Virus record (IMG/VR): IMGVR_UViG_3300027969_000043
Span: 104,872-168,871 of that record
Reading direction: 5' to 3' (one strand)
Origin: a virus
Length of the DNA: 64,000 nt
A program made the translations under genes and the position numbers. Shown in pieces: positions 8,919 to 17,109 of the stretch; position 1 is the stretch's first letter; each line of letters begins with the position of its first letter. The notes below the pieces were generated by a model that saw only the letters and a program-made list of their open reading frames with translations, made no database searches and was not told the origin of the DNA.

Positions 8919-9884
8919 ATGGGTGCCGAAAATAAATATATTACCAACCTACCAACCGTACTATCCGAAGTAAGCAAAGTCAGAACGGTTCAACTAGGTA
9001 TTGTTGCAAGTGTTGAAGACCCAAATGGGTTAGGTAGAATAAAAATTAGAATTCCAGGCCAACCAAACGTTGGCGGTGACGCTGATTCAACAATTGACGA
9101 ATTACCGTGGGCAACCCCAATGGAATCAAAATTTTTTACCAGCCAACCAAAAGTTGGTGAAGGTGTTTTTGTATTAACATTTAGTAATCAAAAAGCCCAT
9201 TCTGATAGATTATATTTTGGGCCGATAATATCACAGCTAGACAAATTAAATTTTGATTCATTAAATGTAACTGGTTTAAATTCTTTTACATTTGGTACAA
9301 CAACCCCAAATGTTTCAATGAATAGAATTCCAGCAATAAAGGGTGTTTTCCCAAAACAAGATGATATCTCGGTACAGGGTAGATACAACACTGATATTAT
9401 ACTAAGAAAAAATGAAATATTAATACGCGCTGGTAAATTTGTTGAATCAAAAGCCGATATAAATAATCCATACCCATTTCAATTTAATAATACAACACAA
9501 GGATTTATTCAAATTAAAAATAATGTTAATTTAGTTAGGGATGGTCAAGATTTGGGTAGCGTAACAAATATTGTTGGTAGTAAAATCAATTTAATCACAC
9601 ATAAAGATGGTACCCCTAGATTTAATGTTATGAATCAAGATTCACAAGTTAGTGATGAAGAAATTCTAAACATTCTTGAAAATGCACACCCACTACCATT
9701 TGGCGATTTACTTGTTGAATATTTAAGACTCCTAAAAAATGCGTTTTTAAACCACGTACACAATTACCATGGCATACCACCAACCGATTTAACCGTCGGA
9801 GTAACACTTCCAGTTAAAGAATTTAATGATAAAGCTGAAGACCTAGAAAGTAGAATGTTATCGAAGAATATCCGCATAAATTAA
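8919..9884 (+). CDS. Baseplate hub protein with gp5/VgrG-type OB fold
   Basis: 321 residues. Residues about 25-100 carry GIVASVEDPNGLGRIKIRIP followed by DELPWATPM and KVGEGVFVLTF. This is the OB-fold signature shared by T4 gp5 N-terminal domain, VgrG and phage spike hubs (V-x-DP-x-GLGRIKVRFP, PW-x-R, P-x-VG-x-EV). The rest is beta-rich, with a C-terminal HNYHGIPP stretch. It should sit at the tail tip. No lysozyme domain is visible, unlike T4 gp5. Confidence 0.8.
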   Translation: MGAENKYITNLPTVLSEVSKVRTVQLGIVASVEDPNGLGRIKIRIPGQPNVGGDADSTIDELPWATPMESKFFTSQPKVGEGVFVLTFSNQKAHSDRLYFGPIISQLDKLNFDSLNVTGLNSFTFGTTTPNVSMNRIPAIKGVFPKQDDISVQGRYNTDIILRKNEILIRAGKFVESKADINNPYPFQFNNTTQGFIQIKNNVNLVRDGQDLGSVTNIVGSKINLITHKDGTPRFNVMNQDSQVSDEEILNILENAHPLPFGDLLVEYLRLLKNAFLNHVHNYHGIPPTDLTVGVTLPVKEFNDKAEDLESRMLSKNIRIN

Positions 9885-9893
9885 TATTACCAG

Positions 9894-9901
9894 ATATTTA
9901 T
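9894..9901 (+). promoter_or_regulatory. Late-type promoter motif
   Basis: ATATTTAT, 12 nt before the ATG at 9914. Confidence 0.5.
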
Positions 9902-9913
9902 TAATAAAAAGAA

Positions 9914-11320
9914 ATGGTAATTAGAACATTTTTCGACAAGAATAATACCATAGTTAGAAATGAAGTTGTTAATACAGCTAGAAACCCAGTAACCGAATTA
10001 TTTTACGGTGGGCCTACTGGTGAAAACAAATATAGCCGTTACTTATTTCATTTTGATGAAACTAGATTAGTCAACATGTATGATAATGGTACATTTACTG
10101 ATTTAACTAAACTAAAACACACATTAAAACTAACTAATACAGCGTCATTTGACGAAGGGTTATTAAATGGTTCGTATCAATCAAAAGAAAGAGCGTGCTC
10201 ATTCGACCTAATTGTTTTTAAAGTGGGTCAAGAGTGGGACGAAGGTGTTGGTTATGACTATTTATCCTGTAACCTGCTAACTGGCGATTGTGCTATATCA
10301 ACAAAACCATCAACATGGGTTAATCCACAAACTGGTATAGTTTGGACTGGCGGTTCTGGTGTCTACTCAGGTTCACCAAGTGGGTTAACAATTGCAACAC
10401 AACATTTTGATTTAGGTAATGAAAACCTAGAAGTTGATATTACAGATTACGTTAATGGTGTTATGACAGGAAACACAAATAATGGACTAGGTATAGCATA
10501 CGCTCTCCCGTTTGAAATAACAAGTACACAAAATATGCAATACGTTGGTTTTTTTACCAAATATACACAAACATTTTACGAGCCATACATTGAAACCATA
10601 TATAGCAATTACATAACAGACGATAGAAATAATTTCTTTTTGGATAAACCAAATAAACTTTATCTATACGTTAACGTAGCTGGAAACCCAACAAATTTAG
10701 ATAACCTACCAACAGTATCAATACTTGACGAAAACGGTGTAGCGTATACCTTTATTGAATCATCTGGTGTAACGCACGTAACAAAAGGTGTTTATTCAGT
10801 TGATTTAACAATTCCATCTGGGGATGGTGAAATAGGAACATTATTTAATGATGTTTGGCAGGATTTAGTAATCAACGGGGTTTCTAGACCAGATGTTAAT
10901 CTCTATTTTGAATTAAAAGATAGTTTTGGTTATTATAACCTAGGCGACAGTGATTCGTTACCGAAAAAAGTAGCTGTATCGATATCTGGGGTTAGAAACC
11001 AAGAAAAAATAAAAAGGGGTGACACTAGAAAAGTAATTGTATCAACTAGAATACCATATACCATAGAACAAACACAAAACATATCAAATATAAAATATAG
11101 AATATATGTAACCGAAGGTAAAAATGAACTAACCGTAGTTGATTTTCAACCTGTTGAACTAGCATCTAATTATAATTATTTCTTATTAGACACCCTAAGC
11201 CTAATTCCAAATGTATATTATTTAGATATGTTAGTTGAATCTAATTTAGAGGTAACAACGTTAAAAAATGTTTTAAATTTTACTATTGTTAGCGAATCAA
11301 ACTTAAGACAATCACAATGA
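9914..11320 (+). CDS. Virion surface or tail protein with jelly-roll-like N-terminus
   Basis: 468 residues, beta-rich, Tyr/Asn/Thr-rich. The N-terminal ~220 residues (SRYLFHFDETRL near the start, then HTLKLTNTAS, LIVFKVGQEWDEG and LEVDITDYVNGV) resemble DNRLRE-type carbohydrate-associated beta-sandwich domains. The C-terminal half looks like two immunoglobulin-like beta domains (VNVAGNPTNLDNLPTVSI; GVRNQEKIKRGDTRKVIVST). A decorated tail, fibre or baseplate protein is inferred. It overlaps the following start (ATGATGA). Confidence 0.7.
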   Translation: MVIRTFFDKNNTIVRNEVVNTARNPVTELFYGGPTGENKYSRYLFHFDETRLVNMYDNGTFTDLTKLKHTLKLTNTASFDEGLLNGSYQSKERACSFDLIVFKVGQEWDEGVGYDYLSCNLLTGDCAISTKPSTWVNPQTGIVWTGGSGVYSGSPSGLTIATQHFDLGNENLEVDITDYVNGVMTGNTNNGLGIAYALPFEITSTQNMQYVGFFTKYTQTFYEPYIETIYSNYITDDRNNFFLDKPNKLYLYVNVAGNPTNLDNLPTVSILDENGVAYTFIESSGVTHVTKGVYSVDLTIPSGDGEIGTLFNDVWQDLVINGVSRPDVNLYFELKDSFGYYNLGDSDSLPKKVAVSISGVRNQEKIKRGDTRKVIVSTRIPYTIEQTQNISNIKYRIYVTEGKNELTVVDFQPVELASNYNYFLLDTLSLIPNVYYLDMLVESNLEVTTLKNVLNFTIVSESNLRQSQ

Positions 11321-11670
11321 TGAAAGAATTTATAAGAGAAAACTTAAGACTTAATACCCTTATTACAGAGAAAATAATTGACGGCCAAAAAATGAATCCG
11401 CAATTACAAACATTATGTAACACAATGAGTGTGAGAAGTTACCATGAAGTTTTGGGTAGACTCATTGCTGCTATTGGACACCCAGAAGAAAACCATGAAT
11501 TATGGGCTAAGATAAAAAAACCCCTAGATATGCTTGAAAAAGCTAGCAAAGATTTAAATAAAGAAAAAAAAGAAAATGGTATGACAGGTGATTCAGAAGT
11601 AGACGAAGCAAATACTTGGTGGTCCGCAATACAATCAACTCTTTGTGAACAAGGTCCAGAATTTCAATAA
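11317..11670 (+). CDS. Small protein with predicted capsid-targeting N-terminus
   Basis: 117 residues. The N-terminus MMKEFIRENLRLNTLITE is an amphipathic basic leader ending in I-T-E18, matching the (I/L)-x-E processing motif of T4-type prohead proteases and repeated on many genes here. The remainder is helical (RSYHEVLGRLIAAIGHPEENHELW) and not recognised. It overlaps the upstream structural gene by 4 nt. If the leader works as predicted, the protein is carried inside the head. Confidence 0.65.
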   Translation: MMKEFIRENLRLNTLITEKIIDGQKMNPQLQTLCNTMSVRSYHEVLGRLIAAIGHPEENHELWAKIKKPLDMLEKASKDLNKEKKENGMTGDSEVDEANTWWSAIQSTLCEQGPEFQ

Positions 11671-11698
11671 TTAACTTTACATTTTTTTATTTTTTATT

Positions 11699-11706
11699 AT
11701 ATTTAT
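11699..11706 (+). promoter_or_regulatory. Late-type promoter motif with a long leader
   Basis: ATATTTAT lies 103 nt before the ATG at 11810, much further than at other genes (usually 5-25 nt). The gap contains a foldable RNA. Confidence 0.45.
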
Positions 11707-11710
11707 TTTA

Positions 11711-11790
11711 TACGTTAACTCACGTATTGGTATCGAGCTATAAGCTTTAGAGTTGTCTAGGCAACAAAGATATTAGTACATAATAACAAA
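11711..11790 (+). ncRNA. Candidate structured 5' leader (three-way junction)
   Basis: By eye, 11724-11734 pairs with 11769-11779 over 11 bp (3 G-U wobbles). Inside are two hairpins, AGCT-ATA-AGCT (11736-11746) and GTTGT-CTAG-GCAAC (11752-11765), giving a three-way junction. A competing hairpin TACGT/ACGTA (11711-11726) shares three bases with the closing stem, so two exclusive folds are possible. It does not match hammerhead, purine or preQ1 riboswitch cores that I know. Likely a regulatory leader of the zinc-ribbon protein gene. Confidence 0.45.
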
Positions 11791-11809
11791 AATTAAAAGT
11801 TAAAAAAAA

Positions 11810-12652
11810 ATGAAAAGAAGAATCTCTATCGGGGAACCGATATCTAATCCTACAGCACAAATCTGTATCAACAAATCCAGACTTAAAGTCTACAACAAAG
11901 AAACCTCACCAACTTATTATTTAGAAAAAGGACAAGAGTTTCAAATCGAATTATTCAATCCAACAAAAAACACACTTTTAGCAAAAATCCAATTAAATGG
12001 AAAAGCTATATCACAAGGTGGTTTGGTGTTAAAGCCTGGCCAACGCGTGTTTTTAGAACGCTATTTAGATGTTGCTAAAAAATTCATGTTTGACACATAC
12101 GAAGTATCAAATACAGAAGAAGTTAAAAAAGCCATCGAAGACAACGGCGATTTTAAAGTTGAATTTTATAAAGAATCTAATCCAACCCTTGTATATGGTA
12201 CGGTAACAACATATAATACAAACAATCGATTTACACTAACTGATAATTTTAATACTACAGCTCCTAATAATTACCTTAATCTTACTGGTAATATTACAAA
12301 TACAACTTCGACGTATAGCTCTGGTATTGTAAATTGTAGTAATAGCTTTACTAATAATGTAACCAATGATAGCTTTGAACCTATACAACAAAAACCAAGA
12401 CTTAGAAAAAGCTTAACCAAAAGCATAGAAACTGGTCGTGTTGAAGCTGGAAGTAGTTCAGACCAAAAATTTGAATATGTAAACAAAAGTTTTGATTACT
12501 ACGCATTTCACACCGTAGAATGTAAACTACTACCAATATCACAAAAAATAAATACGGCAGAAGATATCAACGTAAAAAGATATTGCACAAACTGTGGGAC
12601 AAAACAAAAACCAGAATTTAAATTTTGTCCTAGCTGCGGAGAAAAATGCTAA
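11810..12652 (+). CDS. Virion-type protein with C-terminal zinc ribbon
   Basis: 280 residues. The N-terminal ~115 residues (YYLEKGQEFQIELFNPT, AKIQLNGK, LKPGQRVFLERYLD) look like a beta-sandwich found in some large-virus and phage decoration proteins. The middle is Asn/Thr-rich. The last 24 residues are a zinc ribbon: CTNC, then CPSC, then a terminal Cys. Function unknown; a structural or scaffold role is inferred from the beta-rich composition. It ends before a bidirectional terminator and is convergent with the GNAT gene. The leader upstream appears structured. Confidence 0.7.
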   Translation: MKRRISIGEPISNPTAQICINKSRLKVYNKETSPTYYLEKGQEFQIELFNPTKNTLLAKIQLNGKAISQGGLVLKPGQRVFLERYLDVAKKFMFDTYEVSNTEEVKKAIEDNGDFKVEFYKESNPTLVYGTVTTYNTNNRFTLTDNFNTTAPNNYLNLTGNITNTTSTYSSGIVNCSNSFTNNVTNDSFEPIQQKPRLRKSLTKSIETGRVEAGSSSDQKFEYVNKSFDYYAFHTVECKLLPISQKINTAEDINVKRYCTNCGTKQKPEFKFCPSCGEKC

Positions 12653-12676
12653 AATAATAACTAGAGTTAACGTATT

Positions 12677-12704
12677 AAAAAAGCCCAGATTGTCTGGGCT
12701 TTAT
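12677..12704. terminator. Bidirectional intrinsic terminator
   Basis: Stem GCCCAGA / TCTGGGC with A6 on the left and a T-rich right flank, between convergent genes ending at 12652 and 12701. Confidence 0.85.
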
Positions 12705-13087
12705 TTATTTGGATATCTAATCATTGTATTTCTAAACCTGAAATCTTTATACTTACCAGTATTTGAACCAAAACCAAATCGTTTATAGAAGCGTAATAAG
12801 CCTGTTTTAGAGCTTTCTGTGTCTTCTGGGGTTAATACACATAATAAATCATATTTATCACACAGCGCTGTTATTTCCGTCATCAATGCCGTTCCTAACC
12901 CCTGTCTTCTTTGCGCCTTGTCTTTTACCTTGATTGAGGCTACTTCAATTGCATCATTACCTTTCAAATATATCCAACAAGCCATACCCAATGCATCATA
13001 TTTTTGTATGATACCATCTAATTCTGCTTGAATTTTAAATCTTGCATCATCTTCAACAACCTCTTGTAATATTTGTAATATTTTCAT
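12701..13087 (-). CDS. GNAT-family N-acetyltransferase with predicted capsid-targeting leader
   Basis: 128 residues. The acetyl-CoA binding motif A is QRRQGLGTALM (59-69; canonical Q/R-x-x-G-x-G/A), with motif B near TGLLRFYKRFGF. GNATs acetylate amines on proteins or small molecules. The first 14 residues, MKILQILQEVVEDD, match the leader-plus-(V/L)-x-E pattern seen in the predicted head-packaged set (L-Q-E9, V-V-E12). It lies 3 nt downstream of a tagged metallopeptidase gene in the same operon. Target unknown; modification of a host protein after injection is a hypothesis. Confidence 0.8.
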   Translation of the reverse strand: MKILQILQEVVEDDARFKIQAELDGIIQKYDALGMACWIYLKGNDAIEVASIKVKDKAQRRQGLGTALMTEITALCDKYDLLCVLTPEDTESSKTGLLRFYKRFGFGSNTGKYKDFRFRNTMIRYPNK

Positions 13088-13090
13088 ATA

Positions 13091-13855
13091 TTAATTTCTC
13101 ATATTTTTACCCAGCAAACCTTCTCTATGCATTCTAAGTTTTAATTCTTTACGCCATTTGGCCCTTGTTTCACCTGTAAACTTATTATTAACACTATGCA
13201 ATGATGGCGATAACTCTAACATATCTTGGAATGTCATCTCATCCCACATATCTTTATGTTTATTATACACTTGTTTAACATTATGAATTTGAGCTTGAAT
13301 TTCCATTCTTGTTGCGTCTACAGGTATACCACCTAAACTTGTTGTATTACGCTCCCTTGCTTTATCAACTCTTGCCTCAATATGTTTATTATTTAAAGTA
13401 TCATCAATCCAATGTGCTAATTCATGATGTATACTACCTTTGATTCTTGCCTCGGTAAACTCTTTAATCAAGCTTTTTCTTTGTTTTTCATCGCTTAATT
13501 CGTCCAATGCCTTTTCTATATTGCCTTTAGCATAATTCATAACAAAACTAATAGCGTTTTTAAATGCGCCAATACCAATTATTTTATGTTTTGGGTTATA
13601 GAAATTAAGGCCTGGGTTTATTTTTATAACGCATGGATTTAATTCATGACACTTAATTGAATCAGGTGACATTAAAATCGAAGTATCCGTTTCAGCCTCT
13701 TCAAACATTGAGCTAGTAACAAATCCTGTTCTTTCAATAGCATCAACATCATCCTTAAAATATTTATCATACAACATATCAACATCGCTATCAACTTCTG
13801 TTAATTTTTCTGACAAAAGATTTTCACGTAATAATTTTTTAATAAATGATTTCAT
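13091..13855 (-). CDS. Zinc metallopeptidase-like protein with predicted capsid-targeting leader
   Basis: 254 residues. HHELAHW at 143-149 contains the HExxH zinc-binding motif; an acidic residue soon after (HIEAR near 158-162) could be the third ligand. The leader MKSFIKKLLRENLLSE ends in L-S-E16 and matches the repeated (I/L)-x-E motif. Both features predict a protease packed in the head and cleaved during maturation. Only the HExxH region resembles known peptidases. It sits one base from the nuclease gene upstream and 3 nt from the GNAT downstream, one operon. Confidence 0.72.
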   Translation of the reverse strand: MKSFIKKLLRENLLSEKLTEVDSDVDMLYDKYFKDDVDAIERTGFVTSSMFEEAETDTSILMSPDSIKCHELNPCVIKINPGLNFYNPKHKIIGIGAFKNAISFVMNYAKGNIEKALDELSDEKQRKSLIKEFTEARIKGSIHHELAHWIDDTLNNKHIEARVDKARERNTTSLGGIPVDATRMEIQAQIHNVKQVYNKHKDMWDEMTFQDMLELSPSLHSVNNKFTGETRAKWRKELKLRMHREGLLGKNMRN

Positions 13856-13856
13856 A

Positions 13857-14447
13857 TTATTTTACCAAAAATTTAGAATAGTCCATAGTCGATGGTTTAT
13901 CATTTTTAAAATAATACTTTTCAACTTTATTACCGTACTTGATTGTTTTATAATAACCATCTGGAATTGTCGCACCTGTACTTAACTTAATTGATGATTT
14001 TGAAAAAACACATTGTATCTCAACATTAACAATTTTATTTTCATTTGCCAATAATCTTTCACGCGCTTCTAATAATCGCCATGTTGTTCTATTTAAATCT
14101 TGATTTTGAAGTGAACAGTTTAAATAACTAAATGTTTTATACAGCATCTCTTTAGTACAATTAAAATCAGCTGCTGGTGCCATATGACCCTTATCATATA
14201 TATTATTCACATAATCCATGTGGTCAGATGTTTTAACACTATCTATGGTATAAAAATCCATACCCTTTCTAGACGCGTCGCCATTAGGACACTTTACAGT
14301 ATATTTAACCCACACAGGTTGTTCCAAAACTTCAGAATATATTACCTCGTAGATATCGGTTTTAATATGAACCTTATCTCTTAATTTTTGTGAAAATATA
14401 CTTAACGGTATAATACCAATTAGTATAATTAATAACATTTTTTTCAT
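13857..14447 (-). CDS. Secreted DNA/RNA non-specific endonuclease (NUC1/NucA type)
   Basis: 196 residues. The N-terminal ~19 residues are a classic signal peptide (MKK, hydrophobic LLIILIGIIPLSIF, cleavage before Q20). DKGHMAPAADF at 85-95 is the D-[RK]-GH-x-x-P active-site motif with catalytic His88, followed by NCSLQNQDLNRTTW, which carries the Mg-binding Asn of the beta-beta-alpha-metal fold. The enzyme degrades DNA and RNA, here expected in the periplasm or outside. The family is typical of bacteria and is less usual in phage virion modules. It overlaps the HNH gene by 4 nt. Confidence 0.85.
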   Translation of the reverse strand: MKKMLLIILIGIIPLSIFSQKLRDKVHIKTDIYEVIYSEVLEQPVWVKYTVKCPNGDASRKGMDFYTIDSVKTSDHMDYVNNIYDKGHMAPAADFNCTKEMLYKTFSYLNCSLQNQDLNRTTWRLLEARERLLANENKIVNVEIQCVFSKSSIKLSTGATIPDGYYKTIKYGNKVEKYYFKNDKPSTMDYSKFLVK

Positions 14448-15139
14448 ACTAATAAATATCTTGAACCCTTAGAAAGATTTTCAGTTCCCCATAGAGGTTG
14501 AAGATTACATAAATCCCAACATTCCTTAAACTCTGGGTCATCCAATGATGTAAAATTAAAACTAGACATTGGTCTTATATGGTCAACATGCCATTGACCA
14601 TAATTATCCCATGTCATACCTTCAGTAAATTGTTTTTCCAAATGCTGCATCAACTCTTCAATTGTATAACCAAGTAATGCAAATGTAGAGCGATACTTAG
14701 CGACATTTTTTTCTTTTAAACATGTCCATAGCGCTGTTCGTGTATTTCTACTTAACCTATATCTAGGGTCAATAGCGCATTTATTTTTATTGTATTCTCT
14801 AGAATATGCATTTACGTGCTCTCTATTTTCTTCCCTCCATTTAGTGTGTTGTTTGCGCACATAATTCCTATTTTTTTTAGACCATTTTTTATAAAATTCA
14901 CTTCTTTTTAATCTTGTACCCACTTTAGTCTCATATTTTTTTTGTGCGACGGACCTACCACCAATGTTACGTCTTCCAGATGGACCAATCACAACCCCAT
15001 TTTCTTTTAATGTTCTTATTATAATTGTTTTATGTATACCCATATGTTCACTTATAGTTGTGGAGCCTAATAATTCCTTAGTATACATTCTTATACACTC
15101 ATCTACTTGCTCTTTTGTTAATTCAATTTTTTTACTCAT
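14444..15139 (-). CDS. HNH homing-type endonuclease next to the capsid gene
   Basis: 231 residues. The N-terminal ~50 residues look like a helix-turn-helix (ELLGSTTISEHMGIHKTIIIRTL), the centre is very basic, and the HNH core is QWHVDHIRPMSSF (182-194) with a later NLQPLW. This is the layout of free-standing phage HNH endonucleases. It sits between the gp23-like gene and an unrelated operon, a common place for homing enzymes that target essential late genes. It has its own ATATTTAT motif. Confidence 0.85.
   Translation of the reverse strand: MSKKIELTKEQVDECIRMYTKELLGSTTISEHMGIHKTIIIRTLKENGVVIGPSGRRNIGGRSVAQKKYETKVGTRLKRSEFYKKWSKKNRNYVRKQHTKWREENREHVNAYSREYNKNKCAIDPRYRLSRNTRTALWTCLKEKNVAKYRSTFALLGYTIEELMQHLEKQFTEGMTWDNYGQWHVDHIRPMSSFNFTSLDDPEFKECWDLCNLQPLWGTENLSKGSRYLLV
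14452..14459 (-). promoter_or_regulatory. Late-type promoter motif (nuclease operon)
   Basis: ATATTTAT on the minus strand, 4 nt before the start at 14447 and inside the end of the HNH gene. Confidence 0.45.
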
Positions 15140-15143
15140 AATT

Positions 15144-15151
15144 ATAAATAT
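15144..15151 (-). promoter_or_regulatory. Late-type promoter motif (HNH gene)
   Basis: ATATTTAT on the minus strand, 4 nt before the start at 15139. Confidence 0.5.
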
Positions 15152-15185
15152 ACAAACAACCTATATAAAAGTCAAGTTATTAAAA

Positions 15186-15214
15186 CAAAAAAGGTGGAAA
15201 TTATTCCACCTTTT
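15186..15214 (-). terminator. Intrinsic terminator after the capsid gene
   Basis: Stem GGTGGAA / TTCCACC followed on the minus strand by T6, directly after the gp23-like stop. Confidence 0.85.
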
Positions 15215-15236
15215 AAGTTTATAGTTTTAGAAATGA

Positions 15237-17087
15237 TTATCTCAATTCAGCAACATTAAATGTTGGAATACCATCTACTCTTACATGTCCGTAAAATCTA
15301 TTATTGACACTCTTCTTAGCGTAACGAGTCATGATACCTTTAACTGGAGCAAAGTTAAATGGATTGTACATGGTTGGAGTTAATTGCAACGGCACGTATG
15401 GTGCGTAGATGTAACCTGTATCCAACAATGACTTACCTTTATGTCCAATAATTATAGAGTATGATGGAGAATACGGGTCACGATAAACTTGATATCTACC
15501 GCCTAATGTACCGATTCTTTCAATACCCATGTTATATTGGTCTTGCTCAGGATTAGCATCACTTACGTGGAAATATTCTAAATCATCGAATACTGCAGAT
15601 ACTTCTGAAGATACAACGATAAAGTTAGCACCACCACGAAGAGTTGACTTGTGGATTTGAGCAGAAATTTGGTTAACTTTAGTTATTAAAGTTTGGTTCC
15701 AATCTTTCTGTGTGTAAGGACTAGAAGATGAAGAAGCTTTTCTCCAACCGTTATAATCCCAACGTAATTGCCATGCAGCAACTTTACGCAAATCTCTCAA
15801 GATTTCTCTATCGATTTCCGCAGCAACTTGCTCAGATAACATTGCTGTTAATTCAGCTTCAGCATCGATGTTGTGGAATGCACTAACGTCTTGCGCTAAT
15901 TCTGGAGACCAAGTAGCTCTTAATTTTCTTTCTTCTACAGAAACTACAACGTCAGTTAAAGTGAAAGAAACTTCACCCATTTCAGTTTCAAGTTCCAATG
16001 TAGCGTATTCAGCCCAAGCAGCAGTAAGTGCAGAGAATGAAGCTAATGTAGTTGCAGAAGCACCAACATAACCATCAAAAGTAGCCGTACCAGCAGCAGC
16101 AGAACCAGATGCAGTTGTACCAACTGGGTGAGTTAAGTCAAGACCCAAGAAGATATAACCAGTGTTATCAGTTAAATTTGTGTAATTAACGATACCTTGA
16201 CCATATACTTGAGTAATAACACGGAAAGGAATAGCTCTGTTAGCAGCAACAATAACATTACCAGCATTATCTAAAATGTTAGAGCTAGTAACAACTTGTA
16301 AAGAAGCTAAGAAAGATTCTGTATCCATTGGGTTACCATCAGGACCAGTTAATACTTGTTTGTTAGAAGCACCACCTGTAAAACCAGATACAGCAACAAC
16401 TAATTGTCTTAACGAACCATCAGCAGCAACAGGACCTACAACAGCTGTAGAAACCGCAGCAACACGTGTGTATGAACCATCGCCGTTACCAGAGAAAACT
16501 GGAACATTACTCATAGTACGGATAGTCAATGTACCTTTTGAGTTATCAAATAAACCATCATCATAGAATAAATCATAAAGATTTTTTGCTAAGAATGGTG
16601 TAACTACGCAAGTACCAGCAGCTGGTAATACGCAACTAGGAATACCAGAAGATGCAAAGCTAGTATGAGCTGAGAATGTTGTACCGTAAACATCAGAACC
16701 AGGTTGGTTTTGTGTATAGTCATTACCAGCAACACCAGAACCGTCTACACGACTAGAAGTCTGAGGTACGAAATAGAACAATTTACCAATTGGCATGTTC
16801 ATAGCTTGTACAGACACGATGTCATTAGCTAATAATTTAGAGAATACTCTTCTCACGATAGGGAATACAACAGTTTCGAATGAACCTGAAGAGGTTGAAG
16901 TTGTTGATTCAGTTAATAATGAAGAAGCTTGGTTCTCATATAATTGAGCGATGTTTTCTTTTACGTGTCCTTTAAGACCTTCAAGAAAACCTAAGCTTTC
17001 CCATTTTGCTTGGGTTTCTTTACGGATAGCCTTCATGTGGTTTAATCCGATGTTCCCAACTTGTCCAGATGTTAATAAATGTGACAT
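15237..17087 (-). CDS. Major capsid protein (T4 gp23-like)
   Basis: 616 residues. The N-terminal region (LNHMKAIRKETQAKWESLGFLEGL) and the following SFETVVFPIVRRVFSKLLANDIVSVQAMNMPIG segment are typical of T4-type gp23. So are the C-terminal RYQVYRDPYSP, FAPVKGIMTRYAKK and YGHVRVDGIPTF stretches. The T4 homologue is cleaved by gp21 after about residue 65. Here SSLLTE60-STTS provides a matching L-T-E site at the right place. It is longer than T4 gp23 (521), with a large insertion in the middle. It is the last gene of the head operon before a terminator and needs high expression. Confidence 0.95.
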   Translation of the reverse strand: MSHLLTSGQVGNIGLNHMKAIRKETQAKWESLGFLEGLKGHVKENIAQLYENQASSLLTESTTSTSSGSFETVVFPIVRRVFSKLLANDIVSVQAMNMPIGKLFYFVPQTSSRVDGSGVAGNDYTQNQPGSDVYGTTFSAHTSFASSGIPSCVLPAAGTCVVTPFLAKNLYDLFYDDGLFDNSKGTLTIRTMSNVPVFSGNGDGSYTRVAAVSTAVVGPVAADGSLRQLVVAVSGFTGGASNKQVLTGPDGNPMDTESFLASLQVVTSSNILDNAGNVIVAANRAIPFRVITQVYGQGIVNYTNLTDNTGYIFLGLDLTHPVGTTASGSAAAGTATFDGYVGASATTLASFSALTAAWAEYATLELETEMGEVSFTLTDVVVSVEERKLRATWSPELAQDVSAFHNIDAEAELTAMLSEQVAAEIDREILRDLRKVAAWQLRWDYNGWRKASSSSSPYTQKDWNQTLITKVNQISAQIHKSTLRGGANFIVVSSEVSAVFDDLEYFHVSDANPEQDQYNMGIERIGTLGGRYQVYRDPYSPSYSIIIGHKGKSLLDTGYIYAPYVPLQLTPTMYNPFNFAPVKGIMTRYAKKSVNNRFYGHVRVDGIPTFNVAELR

Positions 17088-17109
17088 AATTTTTTTAGGT
17101 TTTTATTTT

